The notes: generated from the sequence alone by a model not told the origin. Counted from the first letter of the stretch, positions 36,138-49,961 are shown. The stretch: 64,000 bases of DNA from Larus michahellis (GCF_964199755.1 NC_133899.1:23601446-23665445), one strand, 5' to 3'. Made by a program: numbers and translations.

Positions 36138-36681
36138 TTCAGTGCTGTCCTCTGTATAAATGACATCATTAATTTTGCTCTTGGTGTCTATTTTTCCTGT
36201 TAATGGTCATTTGGAAGCCCAGGTTTTAATATGGTAGCCTTGCCCGTAAGCCTGTGGTGGATTATACGTATTCATTCCACAACTCGCCCATCGCCACAGT
36301 CCAAACCACAGCAGCAGAGGAAAAAAGCCCCACTGTTGGATATGCACTAAAAGCCCATCCTCTGCCAGAAACACTCTCCTGGGAACCTGTCCCGGTGAAG
36401 TCTCATCGGTACAGGGACGGGCATCTATGTTACTTTTGAAATTTCACTGAGGAAGGGAAGGATACCAGCCTTCCACCAAGACGGGTTTGTCACTAGTCTG
36501 AAAGGAGATCCCTGGCTATGCCTGGAGAGCAAACCTATTCACAAGCTCACACGCTCTCCAGGGGCTGGGCACTGGAAATGCCAATAGAGCTCTTAGGGCC
36601 GTACAGATGAAAAGGGGAGTCTTACGCCTGGAACCTTCCATAGATTTGTTCCTATGCCTAAAGGCAATTGGTTTTCCTCCA

Positions 36682-38271
36682 CAGACAGGCTGGGCAGTCT
36701 CACCTCGGTGCCCGGCAGGATCACGCAGCAGATCTTCCTGGAAACTCTGGTGAGGCACATGGAATATAGGGAGTGCAATGATAGGACATGGGGCAACGGT
36801 TTCAAACAGAAAGAGGGTCGATTTAGATTGGATATCAGGAAGAAATTCTTTACTGTAAGGGTGGTGAGGCACTGGAAGAGGTTGCCCAGGGAAGCTGTCG
36901 ATGCCCCGTCCCTGGAAGTGTTCAAGGCTGGGTGAGACTTTGGGCAGCCTGGTCTAGTGGGACGTGTCCCTGCCCATGGCAGGGGGGTTGGAACTAGATG
37001 ATCTTTAGGGTCCCTTCCAACTCGAACCATTCTGTGATTCTGTGATTCTGTGATTCTGTGATCAGCGACAGCCAACATGGCTTCACTAAGGGCACACGGT
37101 GCCTGACAAATTTGGTGGCCTTCTACAACGGGGTTACAGTGTTGGTGGATAAGGGAAGAGCAGCTGACATCATCTGACTGGACTCGGGCAAGGTATCTGA
37201 CACTGTCCCACATGACATCCTTGTCTCTAAATTGGAGAGACATGGCTTTGACAGATGGACCACTCGGTGGCTAAGGAATTGGACGGATGGCTGCACTCAG
37301 AGAGATTTGGCCAACAGCTTGATGACCAAGTGGTGAGCAGTGATGAATGGTGTTCTATTTAACATCTTTGTTGGTGACATGGATGTTGGGATTGAATTCA
37401 CCCTCAGCAAGTTTGCCGACGACACCAAGCTGTGTGGCACGGTCGACACGCTGGAGCCATCCAGAGGGACCCGGACAGGCTGGAGAAGTTCAATTGGGCC
37501 AAGTTCAAGGCCCTACACATGGGCTGAGGCAATCCCAAGCAAAAATACAGACTGGGAGGAGAATGGTTTGAGAGCAGCCCTGAGGAGAAGGACTTGGGGG
37601 TGTTGGTGGGTGAGAAGCTCAACGTGAGCTGGCAATGTGCACTTGCAGCCCAGAAAGCCAACCATATCCTCGGCTGCATCAAAAGAAGCATGGCCAGCAG
37701 GTCGAGTGACATGATTCTGTCCCTCTACTCTGCCCTCGTGAGAACCCACCTGAAGTACTGCCTCCAGCTCTGGGGCCCCAAACATGCAAAGGACATGGAA
37801 CTGTTGGAGTGAGTGCAGAGGAGACCACAAAAATGACCAGAGGGCTCAAGCCCCTCTGCTGTGAGGACAGGCTGAGAGACTTGGCGTTGTTCACACTGGA
37901 GAAGAGAAGACTCTGGGGAGACCTTATAGCGGCCTTCCAGTACTACCTAAAGGGGGCCTACAGAAAAGGTGGAGAGGGACTCTTGGTCAGGGAGTGGAGC
38001 AACAGGACGAGGGGAACAGTTTTAAACTGAAAGAGGGTAGATTTAGAAAAGATATTAAGAAGACATTCTTTTTGCCGAGGGCGGTGTGCCGCTGGCACAG
38101 GCTGCCCAGAGAACTTGTGGATGCCCCATCCCTGGAATTGTTCAAGGCCAGGCTGGACAGGGCTTTGAGCAGCCTGGTCTAGTGGGAGGTGTCCCTGCCC
38201 ATAGCAGGGAGGTTGGGACTAGATGATCTTTAAAGTCCCTTCTGACTCTACCCATTCTATGACTCTATGAT
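36682..38271 (+). mobile_element. CR1 LINE, ORF2/3' portion, interrupted by a second CR1 (right copy)
   Basis: Counterpart of 3115-4712. Its segment 37837-38018 differs from the left copy at seven positions within about 180 bases, far above the background. Confidence 0.9.
36767..37060 (+). mobile_element. CR1 3' end nested in the older CR1 (right copy)
   Basis: Counterpart of 3200-3501. It ends in four ATTCTGTG octamers (37029-37060) instead of five. Confidence 0.85.
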
Positions 38272-39791
38272 TTGCCAGCAATGTTTCAAGTCACACAATA
38301 CCCAGTTGAGTTACAAAATGTCACTAAACTTAACGACAGCAGCCTCTTTGCAGGTTTCTAACTCAAAAGCAAAACCCAGAAAGCCTGGTCCTTCCATGTG
38401 GCTGGCATCTTCCCATGGCTCTTCCTCAAGGCAGGAGAAATGACCCTGAATTTGGAAGTCCATGGAAATTTAGAAGTACGCATAGTCCTCTGGCAGTCAT
38501 TACTTATGGGCTAGAAGTCAGAAACGAGTCGGACTGCACCAGAAGTGGCACTGCCCCACCTGCAGGAGACATATTGGACCAGAAATGATGGTTTCAAGAT
38601 AGAAAACACAATACAATCCACCAAAACAGCAAAAAAACCCCAAACAGATAAAACATTGTACACAAAACAAAGACCCCCATCTAAACCTTAAAATGGTAAA
38701 CAAGCTGAAAAAGAGGACTCTCCACAAAAAAAGACCATGCGGAACACAAGATAACATAAAAATAACATAACCCCAGGAAGCCAGGGCCAACACACCCGGA
38801 TCCTGTACATAACAGTAAAACCTGGGTTAAACACTCCCGGGGAGAAAGGTTGAGGCCCTCGGAGACTTTGAACTGGCCAGCCATGGCCACCGGGCTTCAG
38901 CTCATCATTTCTTTGTCAGATGTCAGATGACCCTGTCCTCCCTGTGAGACCCCTCAGGGCAGCTGTACCCAGCTCCAGGGGGTGGATACGGCCTCGGCGT
39001 TATGGTGAGGTGCTTGCTGGCAGCAAGATCTCTCACGGAGGCACTGGGAAACCCTGGACCCTGACACCCTGCGCATGTACCTCGTCCCACGATCTGATCT
39101 AGGAACATCTCCTTCTGCCCATCCCCGCCACGGGGTGCAGAAAGCAGCGCCATTGGCCCTGGCCTGGTCCTGAGCCATGCCTCAACAGATGACTCTTTAA
39201 CCAGCAGGCTTGAAAAGAGGGAAAATTGCCCAGAATTAAGCTGTGCTCTAGTTTTTGCAGGCAGTGGGATTTTTTGAGCTGCCTGGCGGTGCCGCTCCGG
39301 AGGAGCGCTCAAGACCCAGGGCGGCTGCCTGTACCTGCGAGCAGGCGGTGCAGTGTGCGCAGCGGGAGCCAGCGGTGGTTTGTGTGGCTGTTGGACGGCT
39401 TTGGGCTCTAAATGTGCCCAACCTAGTACGCCTGGGTCCTTTCTCCTTACAGGTTGTATTTAGAGCTTAAATGGTATTATTTTAAAAAGCAAAACCAAGA
39501 AGCAAACAAACGCAAAACCAACAAGCAAACAGACAAAAAACCAGCTGGCCGATTCCCCCCCCCGCCCCGAGCTGGGCTTTTTCCCCACAGTCCCGGCCAC
39601 TCTGCAGGGCGACGTTCATCACCAATATTAGGCAGCAGGACTGAGCCCAGGGAAGGGCTTTTGCAGGCAGCGCATTCCTTGAGGCGCCTGGTAATGCCGC
39701 TGCTGGGGGGTGCTCAAGAAATGGAGTCAGTTGCCCGTAGTTGCTATTTGTGGTCCCTCCTCATCGCTCTCTGCCTGGCTCCCTGCCCCCA

Positions 39792-40225
39792 TGTTATAGT
39801 TGAATTTAAAATAAATCGAGTCCAACTTAGATTCAATAAATATTTATTGAGGTAGGAAGGCAAAAGCAGCGCTGGGCGGCCGGGGAGTCGCAGCTCCACC
39901 AAAGGCTCGCAAATTCAAGCAAGCTGAGCAGCTCTTTTTATCTTCACGGAGGTCGGTTTCGACATCTTCGGTACGCCCCTCTGTAGCTTCTTGCTTGAGG
40001 TAGTTTAGATAAAATGTTGGTCACAGAATCAGCTTAAAACAATACATTCTGATAACATTGTGGTTAAGCTTTTTGTCAAACAGGAGTTCCCATGTTGGTG
40101 TAGCAAGATAACATTGTGGACATGTCTCTTCTGGTTAAACAGGGAGTTCTCAAGACTGCCACAATGGGTTCGTTCCTCTTGCTTAACTTGTTCGATCAGC
40201 AAATCACCTTTAGTTACTTATTACA
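39792..40225 (-). mobile_element. Solo LTR, 434 bp, only in the right copy
   Basis: The sequence is absent from the left period, where the site is uninterrupted around 6228-6233. The insert begins TG and ends CA and is flanked by a 4-bp direct repeat CCCA (39788-39791 and 40226-40229). On the minus strand a TATA-like GATAAAAAG (39942-39934) precedes AATAAA (39848-39843) at a distance typical of an LTR U3-R layout, so it reads on the minus strand. A 4-bp target repeat fits class I (gammaretrovirus-like) elements. It inserted after the two periods separated and has since lost its internal part, so it is young relative to the other elements here. Confidence 0.85.
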
Positions 40226-40229
40226 CCCA

Positions 40230-40776
40230 TCTTTTAATTCCTCCCGCCCTGTCTCTAGCCCATCACTATTTTTTCCTTTCTCTGTCTTTCTCTGGCCGGC
40301 TCCCTGATCTTATGTTTTTCATCCCTCCCTCCCTGCCATGCAGCCTGGTTTTCTCTTTGCTATTTTTGTCTTTCTCTACATCTCTCTCCCCCACTCCCTG
40401 CCCTTCTCTCTTTTCTATCGCTCTGTCCACCTGCCTGGCCTCATCTTCCTTGCTGTCCTGCAGCCCGTCCCCTTTCCTGCCTGTCTGCCTGGGCCTTCCC
40501 TCCTCCCTCTGGGCCTCCATCCCACTCCCCGTCCCCTTTTGCTCTTCCCCCACCTCAGCCCTGGAGGCCGTCGCTCTTCTGTCCTTCTCCGCCTCCTCGT
40601 CCTGACCCTGGCCCCTGCCCTCCATCTCTTTCCCGCTCTCCCCCTGCCCCTCATCAGCATTTCTCCTCCCTCCGCTCCCTGCCCAGCTCCCCCCTGCTCT
40701 CCCCGTTGTCCCTCTGGCCCTTCCCGCCCCTCTCTGCTGCTCTCTCCCTCTCTGCCCTCCTCCTCCTCCCGGCTCC
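40230..40776. repeat. Pyrimidine-rich tract (right copy)
   Basis: Counterpart of 6233-6779. Its left edge is the integration site of the solo LTR at 39792-40225. Confidence 0.8.
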
Positions 40777-40957
40777 ACCGGGGCCTTGGGCCGGGGCAGC
40801 CCCGGGGAGGCGGCTCTGGTTCCTGCGGGGGTCAGAGGGCAGGAAGGGGCGCCCCGGGGCACGCTGGGAGCTGTAGTCCCGGCACAGGGCTCCCGGCGGC
40901 CATGTTGTGTCAGGGGCTGTAGCCTCTGCTCCCGGCGCGGCCCGGTCGTGTAATTGC
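40777..40957. promoter_or_regulatory. CpG promoter-like block with ZNF143-type and YY1-type motifs (right copy)
   Basis: Counterpart of 6780-6960. The ZNF143-type motif is at 40859-40877 and the YY1-type motif about 17 bases further right. In this copy a solo LTR sits about 550 bases to the left. Confidence 0.5.
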
Positions 40958-41116
40958 TGTGATTTTCGCTCTCTAGAGACCACACATGCTCTTATTTTTT
41001 TGACCACCAGTCTTAAATAACATACAGAAAACCTACAGTAAGCCCATCATGAAACAGCTAAAACTTCTGAGTCGTAAACCGTAGCCCAACCCTTTAGCAC
41101 CACAAGTGCTGCTCAC

Positions 41117-41355
41117 CTGTCCTTTCTGAAGGGGTGGATTACTGGCCTTAATGGTTTATGTCCCTTCAGTACTGACCCTTCAGCCGATGTCTGCTGAAAT
41201 TTACAGAGACAGGCTTGGTATGGCTGGGTAACTATAGAATGAAATAATTACCTTGGCGTCGTTCTTCCTTCTTAGAGACCTGATATATAGAAGGTTCCTG
41301 CGTCAGCTGAAAAGGCAATGGATATTTTGGAATCTTTTTCAGAGAATCAAATGGC
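41117..41355 (-). pseudogene. Two exon-like segments of an unidentified gene (right copy)
   Basis: Counterpart of 7120-7358, with segments at 41355-41252 and 41193-41117. The same splice-like borders and the same phase mismatch are present. Confidence 0.35.
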
Positions 41356-42555
41356 CTAAAGACAATCATAAATGAGCCGAAAAAGGCTAACGTGAAGGCT
41401 GTGTATTAACTGTATTTTTGTTAATGGAGCTCTCTACCCATTAGAGCGCAAACCATCTCATGATGCCTGCAATATCAAGTCACAGTGTCAAGGAAAAGTG
41501 GTTGGAACAGCATGCATGCATACATTTACGTCTCATAATCCCATCTTTAACAACCACCTAAACTCAAACTAACACAGTCAGGTAACTGAGGCATGACCAT
41601 TAGAGGGAATGGATGACCTTTCCACAGTGAAAGTCAGCTCTCCAGTGAGGGCATCTCTGCTTTTCTCCAGGCATCCTTCCCCTTTATTTTACCTACAGCA
41701 AATTCTCTAATGACAAACTTGCTTGCAGACGGTTGCAGCTCTCCAGGGGTAAACCAGCCTGATGCACTGAAGACAAACTCTCTGAGAAGAGATGGCTAAA
41801 AAATACCAGGACGTCTGGGAGGAACGCTTTGTCTGGGCTGGCCAGAGCGGTCTAGCTGGGGTTCAGCTCTCAGGGCTGGGCACATGGCAGCAGTGGACAT
41901 CGTCCCTTGTTACCCTTTACATTGCTTTTAACCCAAGGTAAACTGTTTTAAACCACTGCAGAAAAAGACTTGGCAGCAATGAGGACAGCACCGCCCTCAT
42001 CTTCGCCTGGCCCACTGGCTCCTGCGTTGCCACTTTTGGGTGAGCGGTGGTGCCGTGTGCCGTTGGCGGGCAGGAGAGGTTCCCCAGCATGGCCATGCCG
42101 TGCTGGGAATGGCCTCTGCCCTGCCTGCAGAGCCTGGGCAGGGAGCAGGCAGCACGCCGGCAGGGAGGGAGGGAGGCAGGGAGGTTTTGGGGTACCATCA
42201 AGCTCCAGACAGTTTCTTTTCTTGCTACTAAAACTCTGTAAGATTGGTTGTTAAGCTCTGCCATGGCAACTTAACGCAAGGCTACCTTGCCTTACCCTGT
42301 GGTAACTTTTAGTCATAAAGGAACACACCATGATGCATTACGGCATCCACAGACACCACTGTCAGGGTAGGTGTGCAAGTGGACTTCCAAAGTTCAGAAT
42401 TTCTAAAATAACCGTGCCACCCATACAAAAGGCATTTAGAGATGGAAAATCAAGCGCCCGCAAAAAGCGGGGATGAATTGGTGTTCTAGAGGAAAAAGAT
42501 TCATCAAGTTGAAACAACTGAGGACAATAAAGCTTATTAATTGATCACAGATATT

Positions 42556-42901
42556 GAGCCACTTCCCCGACAGCTGCTGGAAAAGCAGCATGGCGAGCTG
42601 TAGGCAATCCAGGAGACTGCCAGAACCGAGTGCCTTGAAGATAACTTCTTGAGCCAGGTAACAGACAGCCCCACCAGAGGAGCGGCCATACTGGACCTGA
42701 AGGGCACCAACGCAAATGAGCTAATGGGTGACATCAAGATTGGAGGCAGCCTGGGCTGCGGTGGTCAGGCGCTGGTGGAGTGCACAGTCCCGAGGGGTCT
42801 GGGCATGTGGGGAAGAGTAAAGTCAGGACCCTGAATTTCAGGAAAGCAAAATTCCAGCTCTTCAAAGAGCTGGTCAATAAGACCTTCTGGGACACTGATG
42901 A
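42556..42901 (+). mobile_element. CR1 ORF2 fragment, endonuclease/RT junction (right copy)
   Basis: Counterpart of 8560-8905, no difference noticed. Confidence 0.75.
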
Positions 42902-43054
42902 AAATCTAGTTCCTGTGAAACTGATAGAAATGGCACTTGCAGATTTGCATGAGGGACGTGTAAGTACAGGGAACATGGACTACAAATTCATACCACTGCG
43001 CACGTATGAGTTCAAAATTTTTAAGCAAAGTCTTAACTGTCAGTAACGCTGAGT

Positions 43055-44271
43055 TTATTTAGAGAAAAAAAATCCCTTCTGTCCACACTTCCACCCTTCC
43101 TTGCCCAGCAAGACTACAACGTGCTGCCTCCTGTTCTGCAGGCCATGAGCAACCCATTTCAGAACGGCCTCGAACACGGCCTCTTCTTTCACAGGGAGCT
43201 CATCCTTCTCCAGCAGGCGTTCCAGGTCATTGAAGGAGAGCGCCACAAACTCTGTGGACACCCTGCTCACCTCCTCAAAGTGATGCAGGATGAACTCATG
43301 GGCTGCTTCTCGCAGGTCAGGACAGTAGTAGTAGCCTGTGAATCTCCAGATGCCGACACAATTTTCCAAGCACAGCTGGGATTTTAAGAACTCGCAGCAC
43401 AGCCTGACGATGTCCAGGACATTGAACTGGTCTGCTGCGATGAGCAAACTTTCAACGTTGTCATCCGTGACCCGCACTGTCCCGGTGTAGGCATATTCCA
43501 TAAGGAGCCTCATCATTTCAGAGGAAGTGCCGGGGATCTTATAGGCCTTCCTCTCGGCATTGCTCCAGTTGCTGGAGAACAAAGCCCTGAAAAAAACAAA
43601 GCAGCGCTGGGGAAGAAAGCGGCCTTGCTGTGTGACACCCTGACCCCATTATCCCCTGTGCCTCCTTCCCCGGCCACCAATTTGGGCACTAGCAGTAGCC
43701 ATGCTGGGAGGCCGGGGAGTTTTATGAAGGAATCTTTTACTAGCCGGTTGTTTTAATAAGGAGCCACAGGGCAAGTGGGCACCTTGCTTCAACAAGAACA
43801 CCAGAGAGTAACGGTGTGTGGGGAAGGCAAACCAGGCCAGCCAGGCTGGCCACGCTCCCAGCCCTGCACCATATCTGGGGCTTCACCAGACACCACTTCC
43901 AGCGCTGCTGTTCGATCCCAGCTTGTGGATGAATGTTGGTGTCCGAGGAGGTACCAGGACTAGGGGGAACTGCTGGAGGAAAGTTTGAGGGCCGAGGGAA
44001 GCGCTGGAGATACACGAAGGCACAGTGTGGCACAGAGCAGGAAATACTGTTTGGCCCCATCCCCTCCTCCTTCAAGCACTCACCTGAAGTACGGACTGCA
44101 GCTGGAGAGGATCATCTTGTAAGCAATGAATTCAATGCCGTCCACGCTGATGATCCCATCGCCCAGCTTCCCTTCTGGGCAAAGCCCATGGAAGGCGGGG
44201 CAAGCCACTGCACTCATCTTCCTCTCCCTGGGTGAGGAGGAGTATGCGGTGCAAGCCAAGCTATCGCCCAC
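43055..44271 (-). CDS. KLHL10L: KLHL10-like BTB-BACK protein lacking Kelch repeats (right copy)
   Basis: Exon 1 is 44271-44084 and exon 2 is 43586-43055. The splice sites, 239-residue length and read-through tail match the left copy. Residue 3 is Asp instead of Asn; exon 2 looked identical by eye. The shared altered donor shows that the truncation predates the duplication. Retention of the frame in both copies is compatible with function, but the copies are too similar to test for selection. Confidence 0.85.
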
Positions 44272-45150
44272 CTCGAAGCCTGGGGCAGTGGGAGATGCTT
44301 CTCTCTGGGGTGCTCACAGCACTTGGTCCTTGCCCTCCCTCCAACATCATAGTAGAACCCCTGCCTGTCCGGTGGATCTGGAACGTGCCCCATAATGACA
44401 TCACAGACGTGGGGGGGACCGGGACCGGCCGTGAGCCCCTCCACAGCCCCTCTGTGGGGCCGAGGTCTGGGTCCCCACGGTCCATGTTGCCGTGGGGCAG
44501 AGCCGTAGGGTCCCTGGGCTCTGTGGACTTCCACACAGGAGAGGAAATAAAAGATGTACACAGCTCTAGGCACCGTCTCTAAAAGACTCCAAGCTTTTAA
44601 AAGAAAGCAAAGAGGGGGAAAGAGGCATTTGGGAAACTGGAAAATAGACAGAGAAAGCAAGCTTTCAAAACAAGTAGCAGCGTATATTGCTCACTGTAAG
44701 GCATTATTGCCATGAGCATCTACCGTAGCTAGAAAAGAAAAATGCTTGCCAGCCTCACCTTGGAAGCTTGGTACCTGAAAAACACTTGTGTTTAACAGCA
44801 GCTCTCTCAAGAGCTAGCGGTTTGAAGCAGCAACGCTACCAGGTTCAAGGCCCACATCTCCTCAGTGCACATGCTTATGTCAGTTTTGCAAAGCCAGCCA
44901 GAAAGCTGAATGGACCCTGAAAATACCAACCGCCTCCTTCCACTAATGCCAGTAAAAATGCCACGAATACAGCAGGATTGGAAGTTTTGTTATAAATACA
45001 TGAACTGCAACAGAATCCTAATCGTCTGCCCATGTAGTATATGCATTTTCAACCCCATACAACAAGAAAAAATGCAACTCCACTGGCAGTCTCTAGAAAA
45101 GACACAATTCTAGCAGATAGGACCACATATGAAGACATGTACAGGTCTAT

Positions 45151-45316
45151 GCAACTTGGTGGGGTTCCCATGGGTATTTGGGGTTCCCTGGGGGGATATT
45201 GAGGGTTTTTTGGGTCCTGTGGGTGGGACTTAGGAGGCTCTTGGGGGCCATTAGATGGTTCAAGGGAGGCTTTGGAGGGCATTGGGTGCCCTTGGTGGAG
45301 TTTGGGAGGGGTTCCA
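45151..45316 (+). repeat. G-run-rich block with G-quadruplex potential (right copy)
   Basis: Counterpart of 11155-11320, no difference noticed. Confidence 0.6.
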
Positions 45317-47355
45317 ATCCTCGTGTTTCCAATTTTCCCCAACAGGGTAAAATTCAACTTCTTTTTGGACGAGACAGGCCAGCATATGTGTTAAAATGGT
45401 GCAGGTTTCTTTTGATGTAACCAGGAACAGTGGCGCGTACAATGATTTGAAAAGAAATGTTGCAGTAGAAAATCAGCAAGGGCGGCAATCTGGTAAATGA
45501 TCAAGAAATGAAAAATTGCACGTTCATCCCTTGCCTTGGAGCTGCAAGGGTTGCTTTCCCATTTGAAGCTCTGAAGTGTCACTAATACTACATATATTAA
45601 GAACGCTGGTACATGGGGAAGGTGGATTGCTTTCGCACACCAGTTCTTTTCTCATTTACAAACGTGTCACAATCGGCAGCAGGTCTCCTTTCAGAAAGGA
45701 TTCAGAGATGTTCATATTCAGATACATCCAAGGCTCATTTATTGCTTTAAACTTTCAGTAAACCAAGTCACTGCTGGGTGCCCGGAGTCGGATCCCTTTT
45801 GGTGCAGAAGAGCAGGAGAGGGAAATGGCCGCTGGCGAAGGCAGGGGGCCGCAGGGCCAACCTCCTCTTTGAGGGTGCAGACGTCTCCTCTTTTCCATCG
45901 GTCACGTTGATTTCTCTGCAGGCAGCAGCTCCTTTTCTGAGCAAACATTTTTGGCAACCAAATTTCTGCTGTCCAGACACAAGTGGGATGGAGGATGCCC
46001 TTCTAAGCAGCTGAAGCAAGGAAGCGCAGGGAAATGTCACTCCAGTGTTAAAGGTGATCTTTTCTCGTTAGACACAGCAAAATCCTTTGAGTGGCCATTT
46101 CCAGGTTTGACGAGGAGGAACGTGGGCCAAATGCTGAGGCTCTGGTGCGTGCCAGTGGGACAGAGGGGATGCCCGCGGCGTGATGGAGGAGGAAGGGGGA
46201 GCCCTCTCCCCCTCGGGAGGGCACAATTTTGCTCACAGGCTGGTGTGGCTGAAGCCTGGCCGGCAGCTCAGCACCACACAGCCGCTCCCTCGCTCCTGCG
46301 CAGTGGGGTGCAGGGGGAGCATCGGAAGGGGGAAAGGGAGAAAAGTGGTGGCTTAGAAACAAGGAGAGCGGAAAAGAAAGCCCAAGGAAAACAAGGGATG
46401 CAAAAGAAAGCCATTGCCGACCAGCAAGCCAGCGATGCCCAGCCAGGCCCCGAGCAAGGGCAGACCCCGCCAACCTTCGCTCCCCACCCCCACCCAGTTT
46501 CATTGCTGAGCACGCTGTGGTAGGGTGTGGGATATGCCTTTGGGCGGTTGGCCTCAGATGTCCCCGCTCTGTCCCCTCCCAGCCTCTTGGGCACCCCCAG
46601 CACACTCGCTGGCTTGCAGTCTGAGGAGCAGAACAGCCCTCGGTGCCGCGCAAGCACTGCAAGAACTAGCGCATCCCGGGGCCCTCCGGGCTCTTTTCAG
46701 CACAGCTGCAAAACAGAGCCCCGCACGAGCTGCTGGGAAGAATTCTCATCGTTAAGCTCATGAGACGCTCACGGGTCAGGACGTGTTTGGCACCCTTTTA
46801 CAACCCTCCTGGCCTTCACTCGCCTGTGCCAGCGCTTGAGGCTACTCTAGGTTCTGCCAGTCCCCCTGGGCCATGAGGGTCCCAGCCAGACCAGCCTCCA
46901 GACGTGCCAGGCCCCACACACCCGGGGAAAAGGCCCGAGCAGAGAAGAGCTTCCCCTGGGGCGAGAGGATCTGCTGGGCTCAGCGGGCAGAGGAGGAGCT
47001 CAGGCAACACTTCAGCAAAGTGCAGATGCCCAAGTCCCTGCCGGGCCCTGCTGGGCTGCACCCTCATGTGCCCGGGGAGCCGGCAGATGGGCTGGGGAGG
47101 CCACTCCAACAGGGAGCTGTGCCTCAGGACTGCACGCAAGCAACCACCAGCCCCGGGCTGGGGCGCAGCAGAGCCAGCTCTCTGCTCAGGGAGAGCCTCT
47201 TGCCCGCACTGCCTGCTGGGGCCAGCAGGAGCAGTGACTGGCCTGTTTCCCCTGGGCAGGGCTGGCAGCTGCGGGAAGGCCTGGGCAGGTCAGGTGACCC
47301 AAACTGACCAATGGGGTGTTCCCTCCCAGCTCCCACGCTCTGTGGAAAAGGCGAG

Positions 47356-47412
47356 GCATCAATGGCTTGGGGCTGCATCAATGGCTTGGGGCTGCATCAA
47401 TGGCTTGGGGCT
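47356..47412 (+). repeat. 19-bp tandem repeat x3 (right copy)
   Basis: Same three units as at 13360-13416; copy number unchanged between the periods. Confidence 0.95.
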
Positions 47413-47985
47413 GCGTCTATGGCCCCTGGCTGAGGAGGACCCTGCCAGTTTTTCTACCTTTTTTCCTTATGCACCAAATGTAAATGAAGTGGCTAGCAGG
47501 GTACGACAATATGAAGGCAGTCCCTCTTGTCCCCTTCCTGTTGCAGGTGTGGAAAAAATGACTGAGAAAATCGAGGAAACGACCAAGACAACAGCCAAGC
47601 AAAACGAGGTAACAGCTAAGAAAAATTACAAACTGTTTTTTTAACTGTCCAGGCTGGAGAAAGAATCCCACTCTTCCTCTGAACCGTCCCACTCTCGGCC
47701 ATTCAGAAATAACACCCTCCCACGAAACCCATTCAAGAGAAACAGGACCCGCTCTGGGATTTCCTGTGGCTTTGCCGCTGCGACTATGGAGAGCACAGGA
47801 GTAAATGGGGTAGAAAATCTACCCCGGTACCACAAGCACGAAAGCTTGAGTTGCAAGGCAAAGCAGAGCAAAGAGAGAATTCTTCCAGGAGGGTGGCTGC
47901 TCCACTACTCCTTGGTAAGCGGTTCTCCGGTCCGCATAGGAAGTCCTCTGCTAATAGTGCAGTGCGCAGTGTACCCTGTTGCCTT

Positions 47986-49706
47986 CGAATCATAAAGGGG
48001 CAAAATCTGTCACTATTTCTGGTGGGACAGGCGGGTCTCGAGAACTGACTGCACTGGAGGCTGAAGTGAGCCTAACAGGGAATAAAGGGGAGCCGCATCC
48101 CGTTGTGACTGGCCCTGTTGCTCCGTGCATCCTTGGCATAGGCTGCCTCAAGAGAGGGTATTTCAAAGACCTGAAAGGGTATTGGTGGGCTTTTGGTACA
48201 GCAGCTGGAGAGACTGAGGACAATACACAGCTGTCTGCCTTACCTGGCCTTTCCGCTGACCCTTCTGTGGTGGGACTGCTGAAGGTTAAAGAACAGCAGG
48301 TGCCAATTGCTACTGCCACAGATCATTGACGACAGTACTGCACCGACCGAGACTCCCTGATTCCCATCCAGAACCTGGTTCGTCAGATGGAGACCCAAGG
48401 AGTGCTCAGCAAGACTCGCTCACCCTTTAACAGCCCAATATGGCCAGTGTGGAAGTCTGATGGAGACGGGAGATTAACAGTAGATTACCATGGCCCAAAG
48501 GAAGCCACACCACCACTGACTGCTGCTGTGCCAGACCTGCTAGAAGTGCAACATCAACTGGAGTCAAAGGCAGCCAAATGGTATGCTCCAATTGACCCTG
48601 CTAATGCATTTTTCTCTCTTCCTTCAGCAGCAGGGTGCAGGCCACAGTTTGCTTTCGCCTGCAGAGGCATCCAGTATGGACTGCCCCAGGGGTGGAAAGA
48701 CAGCCCTGCTATTTGCCATGGGCTGGTCCAGACTGCACTGGAGAAGGCTGGGCCTCCAGGACACATGCAATACATTGATGATATGATTGTGTGGGGTAAT
48801 GCAGCAGAAGAAGGTTTCAAGAAAGGTCAGAAAATAACCAAGACCCTTCTGAAAGTGGGTTTTGCCATGAAACGAGGTAAGGTCAAGGGACCTGCAGGAG
48901 ACATCCAGTTCTTGGGACTCAAGTGGCAAGATGCTCGTCGCCAGACCCCAATGGATGCGATTAACAAAAGAACAGCTATGTCGCCACCTCCTAACAAAAA
49001 GGAAACACAAGCTGTTGCAGGTGTTGTGTGTTTCTGTAGCATGCACATTCCAGGTTATAAGCAGATTGTGAAACCTCTCTATGAAGGGACTGGAAAGAAA
49101 AAGGATTTTAGGCGGGGTCCTGAGCCACGGCAGGCCTTTAAGCAAATTAAACAAGAGACTGTGCATGCAGCAGCTCTTAGAGCAGTCGGAACAGGACGGG
49201 ACATTAAAAATGTGCTCTCCACTGCAGCCGGGGACAATGGACCTACCTGGAGCCTCTGGCAGAAGGCACCAGGGGAGACTCGAGGTCGACCCCTAGGATT
49301 CTGAGGTTGAGGATACAAAGGCTCCAAGGCCAACTATACTCCAGCTGAGAAAGAAATTCTGGCAGCATGTGAAGGAGTTGGAGCTGCTTCAGAGGTAATT
49401 GGTACCCGAGCACAGCTCCTCCTGGTGCCCCCATGGCCAGTGCTGGGCTGGATGTTCAAAGGCAAAGTTCCTTCTACTCATCATGCTCCCGATGCTACCT
49501 GGAGTAAGTGGGTTGCCTTAATCACGCAGTGAGCTGGAATAGGAAACCCAAATTGTCCAAGAATTGTAGAAGTGATGACAAACTGGCCTGAAGGCAAAGA
49601 CTCTGGAATGCCACCAGAGGAGGTGGTGTCTCGTGCTGAGGAAGCCCCACCATATAACGAACTCTCTGATAAGGAGAAACAGGATGCTCTGTTCACTGAT
49701 GGCTCT
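47986..49706 (+). mobile_element. ERV-L (class III) pol fossil, protease to early RNase H (right copy)
   Basis: Counterpart of 13990-15710 with a few base differences. Same domain order, same truncation against a reversed CR1, also broken. Confidence 0.88.
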
Positions 49707-49961
49707 TGTTGTCCTATGGCTCCACCCCGTGATCAAGGGTCCCTCCCCACCTTTCCTGTAGGCCCCCTTTAGGGACTGGAAGGCAGCTCTAAGGTCTCCT
49801 GGTGCCTTCTCTTCTCCAGGCAGAACAACCCCGGCTCTCTCAGCCGGTCCTCACAGCAGAGGGGCTCCAGCCCTCTGAGCATCTTCATGGCCCTCCTCTG
49901 GACCCGTTCCAAGAGGTCCATGGCCTTCTTGTGCAGAGGACTCCAACAAACGTGTAAACAC
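49707..49961 (-). mobile_element. CR1 3'-half fragment (right copy)
   Basis: Counterpart of 15711-15965. Confidence 0.85.
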
